This document shows, piece after piece, positions 9,386 to 20,802 of a stretch of DNA of 64,000 nt; the stretch's first letter is position 1; each line of letters starts with the position of its first letter. The stretch is from NCBI GenBank assembly GCA_947445035.1, contig CANFCK010000001.1:591146-655145 (forward strand), in the 5' to 3' direction. The stretch is from Deltaproteobacteria bacterium (GTDB taxonomy: Bacteria; Myxococcota_A; UBA796; SXON01). The position numbers were made by a program, and so were the translations under genes. The notes below the pieces were generated by a model. It did not search any database. It was given only the letters and a program-made list of their open reading frames with translations, and had not been told where the DNA came from.

Positions 9386-10456
9386 TTGCGCCTTCTGCGA
9401 ATCCAGGCACAGGCCTTCCGAAACCTCGGTGCAGAGGTGTTGGATGTCGACGCCCCGTTTGTAGCCTTCTGCGGCGGGAACGGGCAGGGGAAGACCAACT
9501 GGCTCGAGGCCATCGCCGCGCTCGGCACGCTTCGAAGCTTCCGCACCACGAAGACCGCCGAGCTCCTCCGCTTCGGCGCCGTCGACGCGTTGGTGGAGGG
9601 CGTGGTCCGCTCCGAGGGGATGACCCGGCGGTACCGGGTAGCCTGGACCGAATCAGGCCGTTCCTTGAGGCGCGAGGACCGGACTGTGGATGCCGTGAGC
9701 TGGCTGCGCAGCTTCCGGGCGGCGTGGTTCGTTCCTGGGGACGTGGCCCCCATTCGGGGGGAGCCCGCGTTGCGGCGCGCGATGCTGGATCGTGCGGCAC
9801 TGACGCTTGAGCCCAGCTACCTTTCGCTGGCCCAGCAATTGCGGCGTGCGCTCGACCACAAGGGAGCGCTTTTGCGCAGCGGCCACGTAGATGGTCCGAC
9901 GTTGGATGCCATCGACGGGCAGTTGGCCGCGCTTTCCGTCCGGACGGTGTCGAGGCGAATGGACGCCGTCGCGCAGATGGCACCGCACTTTCGGTCGTTT
10001 TACAAAGACTTCTGCGGCGAAGCCGACGACGTGGCGGTGCGCTACCGTCCGCAGGGGGTCGGCGACGAAGAACATCGGATGCAGGCGATGTTGGCCGCTC
10101 GGGCACAGGAACGCGAAACACGGCGCGTGCTCGTCGGTCCACATCGCGACGATCTGGAGTTTGTCCTGCGGGGGCGACCGGCGAAAGCGTTTGCGTCTCA
10201 GGGTCAGGCGCGCTCCCTCGTCATGGCGTGGAAGCTGGCAGAACTCGCGTGTGCGCGCACCGCCGAGGAGACACCGCTTTTCCTCGTCGATGACCTCGGG
10301 AGCGAGCTGGATCCCGAACGGACCAGCCGACTGGTTCGGGTGGTCAGCGAGCTCGGGGCCCAGGTGTTCGTGACCACAACGGACGCGCGCTTTTTGCCCC
10401 AGGCGGTCGCGGAATTGCGCGTGTTTCACGTAGAGGCCGGCGTAGCGAGCGTGTGA
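9386..10456 (+). CDS. recF: DNA replication/repair protein RecF
   Basis: A 356-residue SMC-like ATPase acting in gap repair with RecO and RecR. Walker A is CGGNGQGKTNW (29-39). The signature region is ASQGQARSLVMAWKLAEL. Walker B is FLVDDLGSELDPERT. The start is a TTG at 9386, 12 bases after dnaN, where RLLRIQAQAFRNL matches the family start. It lies in the standard dnaA-dnaN-recF-gyrB order. Confidence 0.94.
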   Translation: MRLLRIQAQAFRNLGAEVLDVDAPFVAFCGGNGQGKTNWLEAIAALGTLRSFRTTKTAELLRFGAVDALVEGVVRSEGMTRRYRVAWTESGRSLRREDRTVDAVSWLRSFRAAWFVPGDVAPIRGEPALRRAMLDRAALTLEPSYLSLAQQLRRALDHKGALLRSGHVDGPTLDAIDGQLAALSVRTVSRRMDAVAQMAPHFRSFYKDFCGEADDVAVRYRPQGVGDEEHRMQAMLAARAQERETRRVLVGPHRDDLEFVLRGRPAKAFASQGQARSLVMAWKLAELACARTAEETPLFLVDDLGSELDPERTSRLVRVVSELGAQVFVTTTDARFLPQAVAELRVFHVEAGVASV

Positions 10457-12994
<2,538 letters not shown>

Positions 12995-13008
12995 GGAGGG
13001 GAACGGGC

Positions 13009-14001
13009 ATGGCGCGCAGTCGTATCGCCGGCATGGGCCACTTCGTACCGGAGCGCGTCGTCACCAACGGCGAGCTCAGCCAGTACATGGAGACCTCGGA
13101 CGAGTGGATCCACCAGCGTTCCGGCATTCGCGAGCGCCGGTGGGTTGACGGGAACGTCGGCGCCAGCGAGCTTGCCGAGCCGGCGGCGCTGGCGGCGCTG
13201 GCCGAAGCGGGCCGCACGCCGGCCGACATCGATCTGATTCTGTTCGCGACGCTGTCGCCCGACCTGAATTTCCCCGGCAGCGGTTGTCTGCTCGGCGCCC
13301 GCCTCGGCATCCCCGGGATCGCGGCGATGGACATCCGCACCCAGTGCACCGGCTTCCTCTACAGCCTTGCTACCGCCGATGCGATGGTGCGGTCGGGCAT
13401 GGCCAGGTGTGTGCTTGTCGTCGGCGCCGAGGTGCACTCCTCCGGGCTCGACCTGAGCACCAAGGGTCGCGATGTCAGCGTGCTCTTCGGGGATGGGGCC
13501 GGCGCGGCAGTGGTGGTGCCGAGCGACGACGACTCGATGCTCGTCGACCACGAGTTGCACGCCGACGGTCGGTACGCCGAGATCCTGATGGTCGAGGTGC
13601 CGGCCAGCCGCATCCAGCCGCGCCTCACCAAGGAAATGATGGATGAAGGCCGTCATTTTCCAAAGATGGACGGCAAGGCCGTGTTCAAGCACGCCGTCGA
13701 AAAGTTGCCCACGCTGGTGCATTCCATCCTGGGTCGCAACGGGTACACCCTCGACGATGTGGCGGTGCTGGTCCCCCATCAGGCCAACATGCGCATCAAC
13801 GAGCTGGTGGCGAGGAACCTGGGTCTTCCGCCGGAACGGGTGGTGCACAACATCCAGAAGTACGGAAACACCACTGCGGCCAGCATCCCGATCGCGCTGC
13901 ACGAAGCGGTCGTCGAGGGGCGCATCCGAAAAGGGGACCTGGTGTTGCTCGCCGGGCTCGGCGCGGGGCTTACGTGGGGCGCCAGCCTCGTGCGCTGGTA
14001 G
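13009..14001 (+). CDS. fabH: beta-ketoacyl-ACP synthase III
   Basis: A 330-residue thiolase-fold enzyme that starts fatty acid synthesis by condensing acyl-CoA with malonyl-ACP. The catalytic cysteine is in TQCTGFLYSL (Cys113), the histidine in HQANMRI and the asparagine in KYGNTTAAS. The GAGGAGGGG Shine-Dalgarno overlaps the gyrB stop, so it is co-transcribed with gyrB. Other KASIII-like enzymes in secondary metabolism share the triad, but the length and motifs fit housekeeping FabH. No other fab gene is adjacent. Confidence 0.9.
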   Translation: MARSRIAGMGHFVPERVVTNGELSQYMETSDEWIHQRSGIRERRWVDGNVGASELAEPAALAALAEAGRTPADIDLILFATLSPDLNFPGSGCLLGARLGIPGIAAMDIRTQCTGFLYSLATADAMVRSGMARCVLVVGAEVHSSGLDLSTKGRDVSVLFGDGAGAAVVVPSDDDSMLVDHELHADGRYAEILMVEVPASRIQPRLTKEMMDEGRHFPKMDGKAVFKHAVEKLPTLVHSILGRNGYTLDDVAVLVPHQANMRINELVARNLGLPPERVVHNIQKYGNTTAASIPIALHEAVVEGRIRKGDLVLLAGLGAGLTWGASLVRW

Positions 14002-14002
14002 C

Positions 14003-14947
14003 ATGACCGGCGACGCGAGCGCGCTTTTCCGCTCCCGCGTGCTCTTCGTCTCGGGAAAGGGCGGCGTAGGAAAGACGACGACGGCGGCTGCGGTCGGTCG
14101 CGTCGCCGCGGCGATGGGGCGCCGCACCCTGGTGATGGAGGTGGACAACCAACACCCGAGCTTGCCGGCGATCTTCGGGAAGCCCGCCACCCACCAGCCC
14201 ACCGAGGTTGAACCCAACCTGTGGATCGCCAACACCGAATGGAAGCCAGCGCTCGAGGACTGGGTGGAGAGCATCGTTTCGATGCGACGACTGGTCCGGC
14301 TCATCATGAAAAACCGCGTGGTCTCGCTGTTTCTGCAGGTGACGCCCGGGGCGCGGGACCTCGTCATGTTGTGGCGGGTCAGCGAGGTGGCCAAGGTCTT
14401 TGATCTGGTGGTGGTCGATATGCCCGCCTCGGGAAACGCCGTGGCGATGCTCAGCGTGCCGCTCACTGCAGAGCGGCTTTTCCCGAGCGGCCCGATCCGC
14501 GCCTGCGCCGATGCGCTCCTGGCGCTTGTCGCACGCCCCGACACGGCCCTGGTGCTGGTGGCCCTGCCGGAGGAGATGGTGGTCAACGAGACCCTCGAGA
14601 CGCTGGGACGGCTGCACACCGGCATGCCGACGTTGCGGGTGCCGATCATCTTGCTGAACCGCGCGTCGATGCCGACGCTGTCTGAACGTGAGCGGTCCCT
14701 GCTCCGTGCGCTTGAGCGCGAGTTCACCGAGGGTGTCGCGGTGGAGGTGCTTGAGGCCGGCGCGTGGGAGGAGGGGCTGGAGGCCGCGACCGGTGAGGCG
14801 CTGTCGCGCTTGCAGGAGGCCCGGCGTCCGGTGATCGCGCTCCCCGCGCTTCCGCGAAACGACGGGGCTCGGCGCGTCGTCGCCCAGGTCGCGTCGGCGT
14901 TGGCGCGGGGCGCCGGTCTGCGCATTGCGCTGCGTGGGGCGGGTTGA
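14003..14947 (+). CDS. ArsA/GET3-family P-loop ATPase, first of pair
   Basis: A 314-residue SIMIBI-class ATPase. The deviant Walker A is SGKGGVGKTT (17-26). VDNQHPSLPAIFG follows the first strand, where ArsA-type ATPases have DPA-type residues. VVVDMPASGNAVAML corresponds to the ArsA DTAPTGHTLR signature. No metal-binding cysteines of ArsA are visible, so arsenite transport is unlikely. The start is one base after the fabH stop, and the stop overlaps the next ATPase start (TGATG). The two ATPases probably work together; the client is unknown. Confidence 0.8.
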   Translation: MTGDASALFRSRVLFVSGKGGVGKTTTAAAVGRVAAAMGRRTLVMEVDNQHPSLPAIFGKPATHQPTEVEPNLWIANTEWKPALEDWVESIVSMRRLVRLIMKNRVVSLFLQVTPGARDLVMLWRVSEVAKVFDLVVVDMPASGNAVAMLSVPLTAERLFPSGPIRACADALLALVARPDTALVLVALPEEMVVNETLETLGRLHTGMPTLRVPIILLNRASMPTLSERERSLLRALEREFTEGVAVEVLEAGAWEEGLEAATGEALSRLQEARRPVIALPALPRNDGARRVVAQVASALARGAGLRIALRGAG

Positions 14948-16059
14948 TGCGGATCGGCGAGCTGCTCGAGACCCGGAAGCTGCTCGTCTGCGTCGGGTCC
15001 GGAGGCGTCGGGAAGACGACCACCGCGGCCTCGTTGGCCTTGTCTGGCGCGAACGCTGGTCGGCGGGCGCTGGTGCTGACCATCGACCCGGCTCGACGCC
15101 TCGCAAACTCACTCGGACTTTCCGAGATCGGGAATCAAGAGCATCGGATTGAGCTCCCCGACGACTGCCCCGGCGAGCTGTGGGCGATGATGCTGGACGC
15201 GCCGTCGACCTTCGACGACGTCATCCGCCGCGTCGCGCCCAATGCGGCGACGCGCGACGCGATCTACGCGAACCGGATCTACCGTTCCATCGCCGCGAGC
15301 TTCTCCGGAAGCCATGAGTATATGGCGACCGAGCGCCTCTTCGATGTCGTGCAAAGCGGTCGCTACGATCTCGTCGTTCTGGACACCCCTCCGGTGAAAA
15401 ACGCCCTGGACTTCCTCGACGCGCCCGGACGCCTGGCGCGTTTCCTCGACAAACAGGTCATGAAGCGGTTCCTGACGCCCCACGAAGAAGACGCCGGATT
15501 CCTGGGTGGCATCGTCGCCGGTACCACGGCCGTGGTCTACCGCCTGCTCGGGCACATCTTCGGTGAGGCTTTCCTCGGCGACATCGCGGCGTTCTTCTCG
15601 CTGTTCAAGGATCTCTACGACGGCTTCCGCGCTCGACACGAGGCGGTCGAACGGATGTTCGTCGACCGCTCGACCGCGTTCATCGTCGTGGCGGCGCCCA
15701 CCGAGCCCTCGATGGAGGTGGCCAATTTCTTCTTCGCCGAGCTGCGATCCCGGAACCTGCCGTTTGCCGCGCTCGTGGTGAATCAGGTTCATTGCGCCGC
15801 GTTCGCGACCCCGGATGTCGACGTGCTCATGGGCGCCCGGGCCCGCGAGCTCGATGCTGGCGTGGCAGGTCCTCTGCTGGCGCGGTTGGGCGCCGCCCAC
15901 AGTCGACTGGTGGCCTTGGCCGGTTTGGAGTCGCGGCGGGTCGCCCAACTACGGGGACAAGCGGGTCGCGGCGTGGCCGTGCACGTGGTTCCGAGGATGC
16001 CGGAGGAAGTACACGACCTTCGATCGCTGGCCGCACTTCACCCGTTCTTGGTCAGCTGA
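14947..16059 (+). CDS. ArsA/GET3-family P-loop ATPase, second of pair
   Basis: A 370-residue SIMIBI ATPase with Walker A GSGGVGKTT, switch I TIDPARRLANSLG and VLDTPPVKNALDFLDAP as the switch II/ArsA signature. It keeps the DPARRL element that the first copy has lost, suggesting the pair is asymmetric. A hydrophobic Gly/Phe-rich middle (IVAGTTAVVYRLLGHIF...) could form a client groove as in Get3. ATG 14947 overlaps the previous TGA by one base. It belongs to the gyrB-fabH-ATPase operon. Function is inferred only at family level. Confidence 0.82.
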   Translation: MRIGELLETRKLLVCVGSGGVGKTTTAASLALSGANAGRRALVLTIDPARRLANSLGLSEIGNQEHRIELPDDCPGELWAMMLDAPSTFDDVIRRVAPNAATRDAIYANRIYRSIAASFSGSHEYMATERLFDVVQSGRYDLVVLDTPPVKNALDFLDAPGRLARFLDKQVMKRFLTPHEEDAGFLGGIVAGTTAVVYRLLGHIFGEAFLGDIAAFFSLFKDLYDGFRARHEAVERMFVDRSTAFIVVAAPTEPSMEVANFFFAELRSRNLPFAALVVNQVHCAAFATPDVDVLMGARARELDAGVAGPLLARLGAAHSRLVALAGLESRRVAQLRGQAGRGVAVHVVPRMPEEVHDLRSLAALHPFLVS

Positions 16060-16107
16060 ACGACCGATGCCGTGGCATGTTAGCAGCCCCACCACTGCGG
16101 AGGCGCC

Positions 16108-16674
16108 GTGCTTTCTTCCCTGCTCGTAGCGATTTCGTTGGCCTCGGCGGCGACATTGGAGCCCCAAGTGCGGCTACACCTGGGCGCGAACTATGTCGGG
16201 GGCCCCGCGCCCTTCGGGGTGTCGGCGGGCATGGATGCCCGGCTTACCCGGGTGGTCGGGATCGATCTCGGCGGTTTTGTGACGCCGGGCGCCATTCCGG
16301 AGGAAGATCGGATCGCGCGGTCCGACAACGCCGACTACTTCACCCTTCGGCACGGAATCTACTTCGCGCCCGGCATCCGGATTCCCCATCCCCAGCCGCG
16401 GCGGTGGGCGTGGGAAATCTTCATCCGCGCCGGCGCGGGAGCCATCTGGTACGCGGACACCAAACCGGGTGCCTACTCGTTGGATGGCGATGAATACCCA
16501 ACCACCGCGGCCATCGGGGGCCTGGGTGGCGCCGATGCCTTTGTCCGCGTGGGAATTTGGGGGGTACGCCTGGCCGGTCGGGCGTGGGTGTTCGAGGGCC
16601 AGCACCCTCAGGCCTCGACCCCGGCGCTTTTGGTACAGCCCCAAGTCAGCTTGGAGGGCATTGTTCAGTTCTGA
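16108..16674 (+). CDS. exported beta-strand-rich protein (outer-membrane-like)
   Basis: A 188-residue protein starting with GTG 16108. A short signal peptide (LSSLLVAISLASAA) is followed by alternating polar/hydrophobic stretches rich in Gly, Tyr and Trp, ending VSLEGIVQF with a C-terminal aromatic residue. This is the pattern of small outer-membrane beta barrels. I do not recognise a named family. It sits 48 bases after the second ATPase and could be in the same transcript. Confidence 0.65.
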   Translation: MLSSLLVAISLASAATLEPQVRLHLGANYVGGPAPFGVSAGMDARLTRVVGIDLGGFVTPGAIPEEDRIARSDNADYFTLRHGIYFAPGIRIPHPQPRRWAWEIFIRAGAGAIWYADTKPGAYSLDGDEYPTTAAIGGLGGADAFVRVGIWGVRLAGRAWVFEGQHPQASTPALLVQPQVSLEGIVQF

Positions 16675-16788
16675 TCACGTCGGACACTTGACAAGTCGTC
16701 GTTGATCGATCAATCTCTGCATACGCGGCGGTCTTTTTCCGTCGACGTATGTGCGTGCTTCTACAACAACCCTGGACTGATTCCGCGA

Positions 16789-17751
16789 ATGTCCCGAAAC
16801 GTGTACGTGGGGAACCTCCCCTACCGCATCTCTGACGACGATGTACGAGAGATATTCGGCCAAGATGGCCGAGAAGTCGTAAGCATCAACCTGATCATCG
16901 ACCGGGAAACCGGGAAGCCGAGGGGCTTCGGCTTCGTCGAGTTCGCTTCCGAGGCCCAGGCCGAGGCCGCGGTTCAGGCCCTCGACAACTTCAACGTGGC
17001 GGGGCGTCCGCTCAAGGTCAACATCGCGCGTCCGCGCGAAGGCGGCGGCGGTGGTTTCGCGGGACCGCCCGGCGCCGACCGTGGCCCACGCCGTCCGCGC
17101 GAAGGTTTCGCACCCCAGGCTGTCTACCGGACCGGAGGTCCGCGCGGCGGTGAGGGCGATGCAGGCGGCGGGGACGGTGGCCCGACCGGCGGCTATGGTG
17201 GTGGTGGCGGTCGGCCTGGCGGCGGCTACGGCGGCGGCGCCCCTCCTGGCGGCTACGGCGGCGGCGCCCCTCCTGCCGGTGGCGGGTATGGCGGCGCCCC
17301 TCCTGGCGGTGGCGGGTATGGCGGCGGCGGTCGTCCCAGCGGTGGCGGCTACGGCGGCGGCGGCGGCGGCCCCTCCGGCGGCGGTGGCGGCGGCCCTTCC
17401 GGCGGCGGCTACGGCGGCGGTGGCGGCGGCCCTTCCGGCGGCGGCTACGGCGGCGGTGGCGGGGCGCCCTCGGGCGGCGGCTACGGCGGCGGCGGCGGTC
17501 GTCCCAGTGGCGGCGGTTACGGCGGCGGCGGCGGCGGCGGCGGTCGTCCCGGCGGCGGCTTTGGCGGTGGCGGCGGCTTCGCAGCGCAGCGCCGGCGGCA
17601 AGAAGAGGCCAAGTTCGAAGAAGAACGCAGCCGCAAGGCCTCGGAATGGGAGCGCCGCAAGGGCAAGCGTCGCCACGACGAGGACGACGACGGGAGCGGC
17701 GGCACCAGCGGCGTGCCCGACACCGGCGGCGGCGAGGAGTGGGGCGAGTGA
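16789..17751 (+). CDS. RRM RNA-binding protein with long Gly-rich tail
   Basis: A 320-residue protein. One RNA-recognition motif occupies residues ~3-77 with RNP2 VYVGNL and RNP1 KPRGFGFVEF. It is followed by about 150 residues of GGGYGGGGGGPSG-type repeats and a charged tail (QRRRQEEAKFEEERSRKASEWERRKGKRR, split here only by function) ending in an acidic DEDDDG stretch. Bacterial single-RRM proteins often respond to cold. The start MSRNVYVG is the usual RRM start; an upstream in-frame start at 16702 would only add non-conserved residues. TTGACA at 16688-16693 could be a -35 element, without a strong -10. Confidence 0.88.
   Translation: MSRNVYVGNLPYRISDDDVREIFGQDGREVVSINLIIDRETGKPRGFGFVEFASEAQAEAAVQALDNFNVAGRPLKVNIARPREGGGGGFAGPPGADRGPRRPREGFAPQAVYRTGGPRGGEGDAGGGDGGPTGGYGGGGGRPGGGYGGGAPPGGYGGGAPPAGGGYGGAPPGGGGYGGGGRPSGGGYGGGGGGPSGGGGGGPSGGGYGGGGGGPSGGGYGGGGGAPSGGGYGGGGGRPSGGGYGGGGGGGGRPGGGFGGGGGFAAQRRRQEEAKFEEERSRKASEWERRKGKRRHDEDDDGSGGTSGVPDTGGGEEWGE
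17180..17580 (+). repeat. Gly-rich codon repeat in RRM gene
   Basis: Tandem imperfect units of about 15-30 bases (ggcggcggctacggcggcgg type) code for the GGGYGGGG/PSGG tail. The reading frame is intact. The region is nearly pure G+C and is prone to length change. Confidence 0.8.
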
Positions 17752-17760
17752 GTTGAGCCA

Positions 17761-17786
17761 GACTCCCGGGTTTTCGCCCGGGGGTC
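17761..17786 (+). terminator. hairpin after the RRM gene
   Basis: GACTCCCGGG and CCCGGGGGTC flank a TTTTCG loop, giving a 10-base stem with one G-T pair, starting 9 bases after the RRM stop. No long T tract follows (tctctccctc). It is the likely terminator between the RRM gene and gyrA. Confidence 0.6.
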
Positions 17787-17897
17787 TCTCCCTCGAGACC
17801 GGCGACGAAATCGCTGGCGACCACGGTTGTACGTCGGCTTTCGGGCGAGCACGGGCCCCGTCTGCGGGTTAGCTTCGCGCACGCGTAGGACACGGAT

Positions 17898-20426
17898 ATG
17901 GACCAGATCGCCCGGAACCTTGTAAAGGTACAGATCGAAGAGGAGATGCGCTCCTCGTACCTTGATTATTCTATGTCGGTCATCATCGGGCGCGCCTTGC
18001 CCGACGTCCGTGACGGGCTCAAGCCCGTGCACCGTCGCATCCTCTATGCGATGTTCCGCGAGGGCCTGCTCAGCAATCGTCGGTACACGAAGTGCGCCGG
18101 CGTGGTTGGTGAGGTGCTCAAAAAGTACCATCCGCACGGCGATCAGGCGGTGTACGACGCGCTGGTGCGCATGGCGCAGCCGTGGAACATGCGCTACCTC
18201 CTGGTCGACGGGCAGGGCAACTTCGGCAGCGTGGACGGGGACAATGCTGCGGCCTACCGGTACACCGAATGCCGGATGACCAAGCTCGCCGAGGAGCTGT
18301 TGGCCGACATCGACAAAGAAACCGTCGGCTTCGTTCCCAACTACGACGGCGCCCACAGCGAGCCGGAGGTGCTCCCGGCGGCCTACCCCAACCTACTGGT
18401 CAATGGGGCGGAAGGCATCGCGGTGGGCATGGCCACCAAGATCCCGCCGCACAACCTGGGCGAAGTGATCGACGCGTGCTTGGCGATGATCGACAACCCC
18501 GCGATCGACATTCCGGAGCTGATGCGGATCATCCCGGGCCCCGACTTCCCGACCGCCGGCATTCTCTGCGGCCGCGCCGGCATCAAAGACGCCTATGAGA
18601 CGGGGCGGGGGTCACTCACCATTCGCGGTAAAGTGCACTTCGACGACGTCGAAGGTCGCGAGGCGATCATCATCGACGAGCTTCCGTTCCAGGTGAACAA
18701 GGCCAGGTTCCAGGAGCATATCGCCGAGTTGGTGAAGGAAAAGCGGATCGACGGGGTGCACGGGGTGCGCGACGAGTCCGACCGCACCGGCATGCGCGTG
18801 GTGATCGAGCTCAAGCGGGATGCCATCCGCGAGATCGTGCTCAACATGCTCTACAAGCACACGGCGCTCCAGAGCAGCTTTGGCGTGATCCTGCTGGCGA
18901 TCGTGCACCAGCGGCCGCGGGTGCTCAATCTGCGGGAGATGCTTTCCCACTACCTCTCGCATCGGCGCGAAGTCACGGTGCGGCGTACGCGCTACGACTT
19001 GCGCAAAGCGCGGGAGCGGGCCCACATCCTCGAAGGATTGCGCATCGCGCTGGACCACATCGACGCGGTGATCGCGCTGATTCGGGCCTCGCGCACGACC
19101 GATATCGCTCGCGACGGGCTGATGGCGACCTTCGGGCTCTCCGAAGTGCAGTCACAGGCGATCCTGGAGATGCGGCTCAGCCGACTCACCGGGTTGGAAC
19201 GCGACAAGATCGAGGCGGAATACCTGGAGGTCCAGCGGCTCATCGATTGGCTGGCCAGCGTGCTTGGCGATGAGGGGACGTTGTGGGGCGTCATTCGCAG
19301 CGAGTTGGTCGAGCTTCGGGCGACCCACGCGGACCCTCGCCGTACCCTCATCGAGGACAGCGCATCCGACATCAATCGCCTGGACCTGATCGCCGAAGAA
19401 GATCAGATCGTCACGATGTCGAACCTCCAGTACATCAAGCGGACGTCGTTGACGGAGTACCGCACCCAGAAGCGCGGTGGCGTCGGCAAGACCGGGATGA
19501 GCGCGCGCGATGGAGATTTCGTTCGCAACGTGTTTGTGGCCAACACCCACGGGCAGATGTTGTTGTTCACCAATACCGGGCGGATGTTTTTGCTCCCGGT
19601 GGTGGATGTTCCCGAGGCCGCTCCGGCCGCCCGCGGAAAACCCATCCAGAACCTGATTACCTTCGGCGAGGGCGAAAAGGTCCAGAGCGTCGTGCCGATT
19701 CGCGGCTTCGACGATGGCGGGGACCTGGTCTTTGCCAGTCGCGGCGGCCTCGTGAAGCGGACGGAGCTCGCGGCGTACAGCAACGTGCGCTCGGTAGGCA
19801 TCAACGCCGTCGATATCGTTGATGGCGACGAGCTCCTCAGCGTGGCCCATGCGACGTCCGACGCGCAGTTGTTGTTCGCGTCGCAGAAGGGCAAGTGCAT
19901 CCGCTTTCAGATGGATGATCCGGACAAAGGGGTGCGGCGCATGGGGCGTGTGTCTCGGGGGGTCAAGGCGATCGAACTCGACCCGGGCGACAGCGTCGTC
20001 GATTTCGCGGTGGTGCCGCCAGAGATGGACGGGCGGTATCTGCTCACCGTCACCCAACGGGGCTACGGCAAGCGGACGCTTCTGGGCATGGGCGGTCGCG
20101 ACGAGGGGCTGTACCCCCTCCAATCGCGCGGTGGTAAGGGCGTCATCGACATCCAAACAGAAGCGCGCAACGGCGATGTCGCTGGCAATCTCATCGTCGT
20201 CGCCGAGGATCAGATCTTCCTCATCACCAACACCGGCCGCGCCATCCGCACCCGCGTCAGCGACGTGCGCGAGGTCGGTCGCAACACCAAGGGCGTGCGC
20301 ATCATGCGGCTTGAGGAAGGTGAGCGCATCGTGGCCCTTGCGCGCGTCGAGGACGATGCGGGCGACGAGGGCGAGACCCTGGTGCCCGAGGGCGAGGGTG
20401 AGGTCGAGGGTCCGGCCGAAGAATAG
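17898..20426 (+). CDS. gyrA: DNA gyrase subunit A
   Basis: An 842-residue protein. The breakage-reunion domain has catalytic Tyr122 in RYTECRM, and the C-terminal beta-pinwheel has a GyrA-box-like SRGGKG in [11 protein letters not shown], which argues for GyrA rather than ParC. The start [17 protein letters not shown] matches the family. Residue numbering equals E. coli in the quinolone region: GDQAVYD, with Gln at position 83 instead of Ser and Asp87 kept. The C-terminus adds an acidic Asp/Glu/Gly tail. It stands alone, 12 kb from dnaA. Confidence 0.95.
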   Translation: MDQIARNLVKVQIEEEMRSSYLDYSMSVIIGRALPDVRDGLKPVHRRILYAMFREGLLSNRRYTKCAGVVGEVLKKYHPHGDQAVYDALVRMAQPWNMRYLLVDGQGNFGSVDGDNAAAYRYTECRMTKLAEELLADIDKETVGFVPNYDGAHSEPEVLPAAYPNLLVNGAEGIAVGMATKIPPHNLGEVIDACLAMIDNPAIDIPELMRIIPGPDFPTAGILCGRAGIKDAYETGRGSLTIRGKVHFDDVEGREAIIIDELPFQVNKARFQEHIAELVKEKRIDGVHGVRDESDRTGMRVVIELKRDAIREIVLNMLYKHTALQSSFGVILLAIVHQRPRVLNLREMLSHYLSHRREVTVRRTRYDLRKARERAHILEGLRIALDHIDAVIALIRASRTTDIARDGLMATFGLSEVQSQAILEMRLSRLTGLERDKIEAEYLEVQRLIDWLASVLGDEGTLWGVIRSELVELRATHADPRRTLIEDSASDINRLDLIAEEDQIVTMSNLQYIKRTSLTEYRTQKRGGVGKTGMSARDGDFVRNVFVANTHGQMLLFTNTGRMFLLPVVDVPEAAPAARGKPIQNLITFGEGEKVQSVVPIRGFDDGGDLVFASRGGLVKRTELAAYSNVRSVGINAVDIVDGDELLSVAHATSDAQLLFASQKGKCIRFQMDDPDKGVRRMGRVSRGVKAIELDPGDSVVDFAVVPPEMDGRYLLTVTQRGYGKRTLLGMGGRDEGLYPLQSRGGKGVIDIQTEARNGDVAGNLIVVAEDQIFLITNTGRAIRTRVSDVREVGRNTKGVRIMRLEEGERIVALARVEDDAGDEGETLVPEGEGEVEGPAEE

Positions 20427-20511
20427 GGAAAGCGGGTGGCGTGAGTCGGGCCTTGGGCGCTGTCGGCTCCCGCCTCCCCGGAGCCTTGCGTTAGGCTTTG
20501 CCGTCCACCAG

Positions 20512-20527
20512 CGTTCCACGTGGAACG
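20512..20527. promoter_or_regulatory. parS centromere site
   Basis: CGTTCCACGTGGAACG is a perfect 16-base palindrome. Its core GTTCCACGTGGAAC (20513-20526) matches the ParB-binding parS type described for myxobacteria and is close to the general TGTTTCACGTGAAACA. It lies 12 kb from oriC, where parS sites are expected. Confidence 0.85.
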
Positions 20528-20763
20528 TCCAAACGCGGCGACCGTCGCCGCCTACAACGCCGCCGTCCCCGATGATCCCCGCGCGGTCAAAGGCGCGATG
20601 TTGGGTCATCCCTGCGCTTTCGTCATACGTGCAGCTGGAGATCGCCGCTCACCCCGGAGGCGTGCTTCGCGCCTACGCGACAGAGGCGTTGGCGCACACC
20701 TCGGCGATGCCGCCGAAAGTGAAGAAGGCGCCCAAGGCGAAGAAGGCGTCCAAGGGCGGCTGA
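20520..20763 (+). pseudogene. TfoX N-domain-like protein remnant (internal deletion and frameshift)
   Basis: A GTG at 20520 opens a frame ERPNAATVAAYNAAVPDD...KGAMLGHPCAFV, the typical start of small TfoX-N-domain proteins. At about 20624 the match stops, and in another frame the expected C-terminal end continues as VQLEIAAHPGGVLRAYATEA through a Lys-rich tail to TGA 20763. The central ~45-60 residues of the family (catalogued as TfoX_N) are missing. This looks like one gene joined by an internal deletion that also shifted the frame. Its 5' end overlaps parS. The frame call is from family memory, not a search. Confidence 0.55.
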
Positions 20764-20802
20764 CGTCGCTTCGCGTCCTGCCGAGCGCGCTACGATTCGC
20801 CG

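Noticed and set aside
13009..14001. fabH as a natural-product KASIII gene
   Set aside because: No polyketide or lipid cluster nearby; housekeeping-length FabH with standard triad, co-located with gyrB.
14003..16059. Arsenite efflux ATPases (arsA)
   Set aside because: No metal-binding cysteines and no arsB/arsR/arsC nearby.
17180..17580. CRISPR-like repeats in the Gly-rich region
   Set aside because: In-frame coding repeat without spacers or unique inserts.
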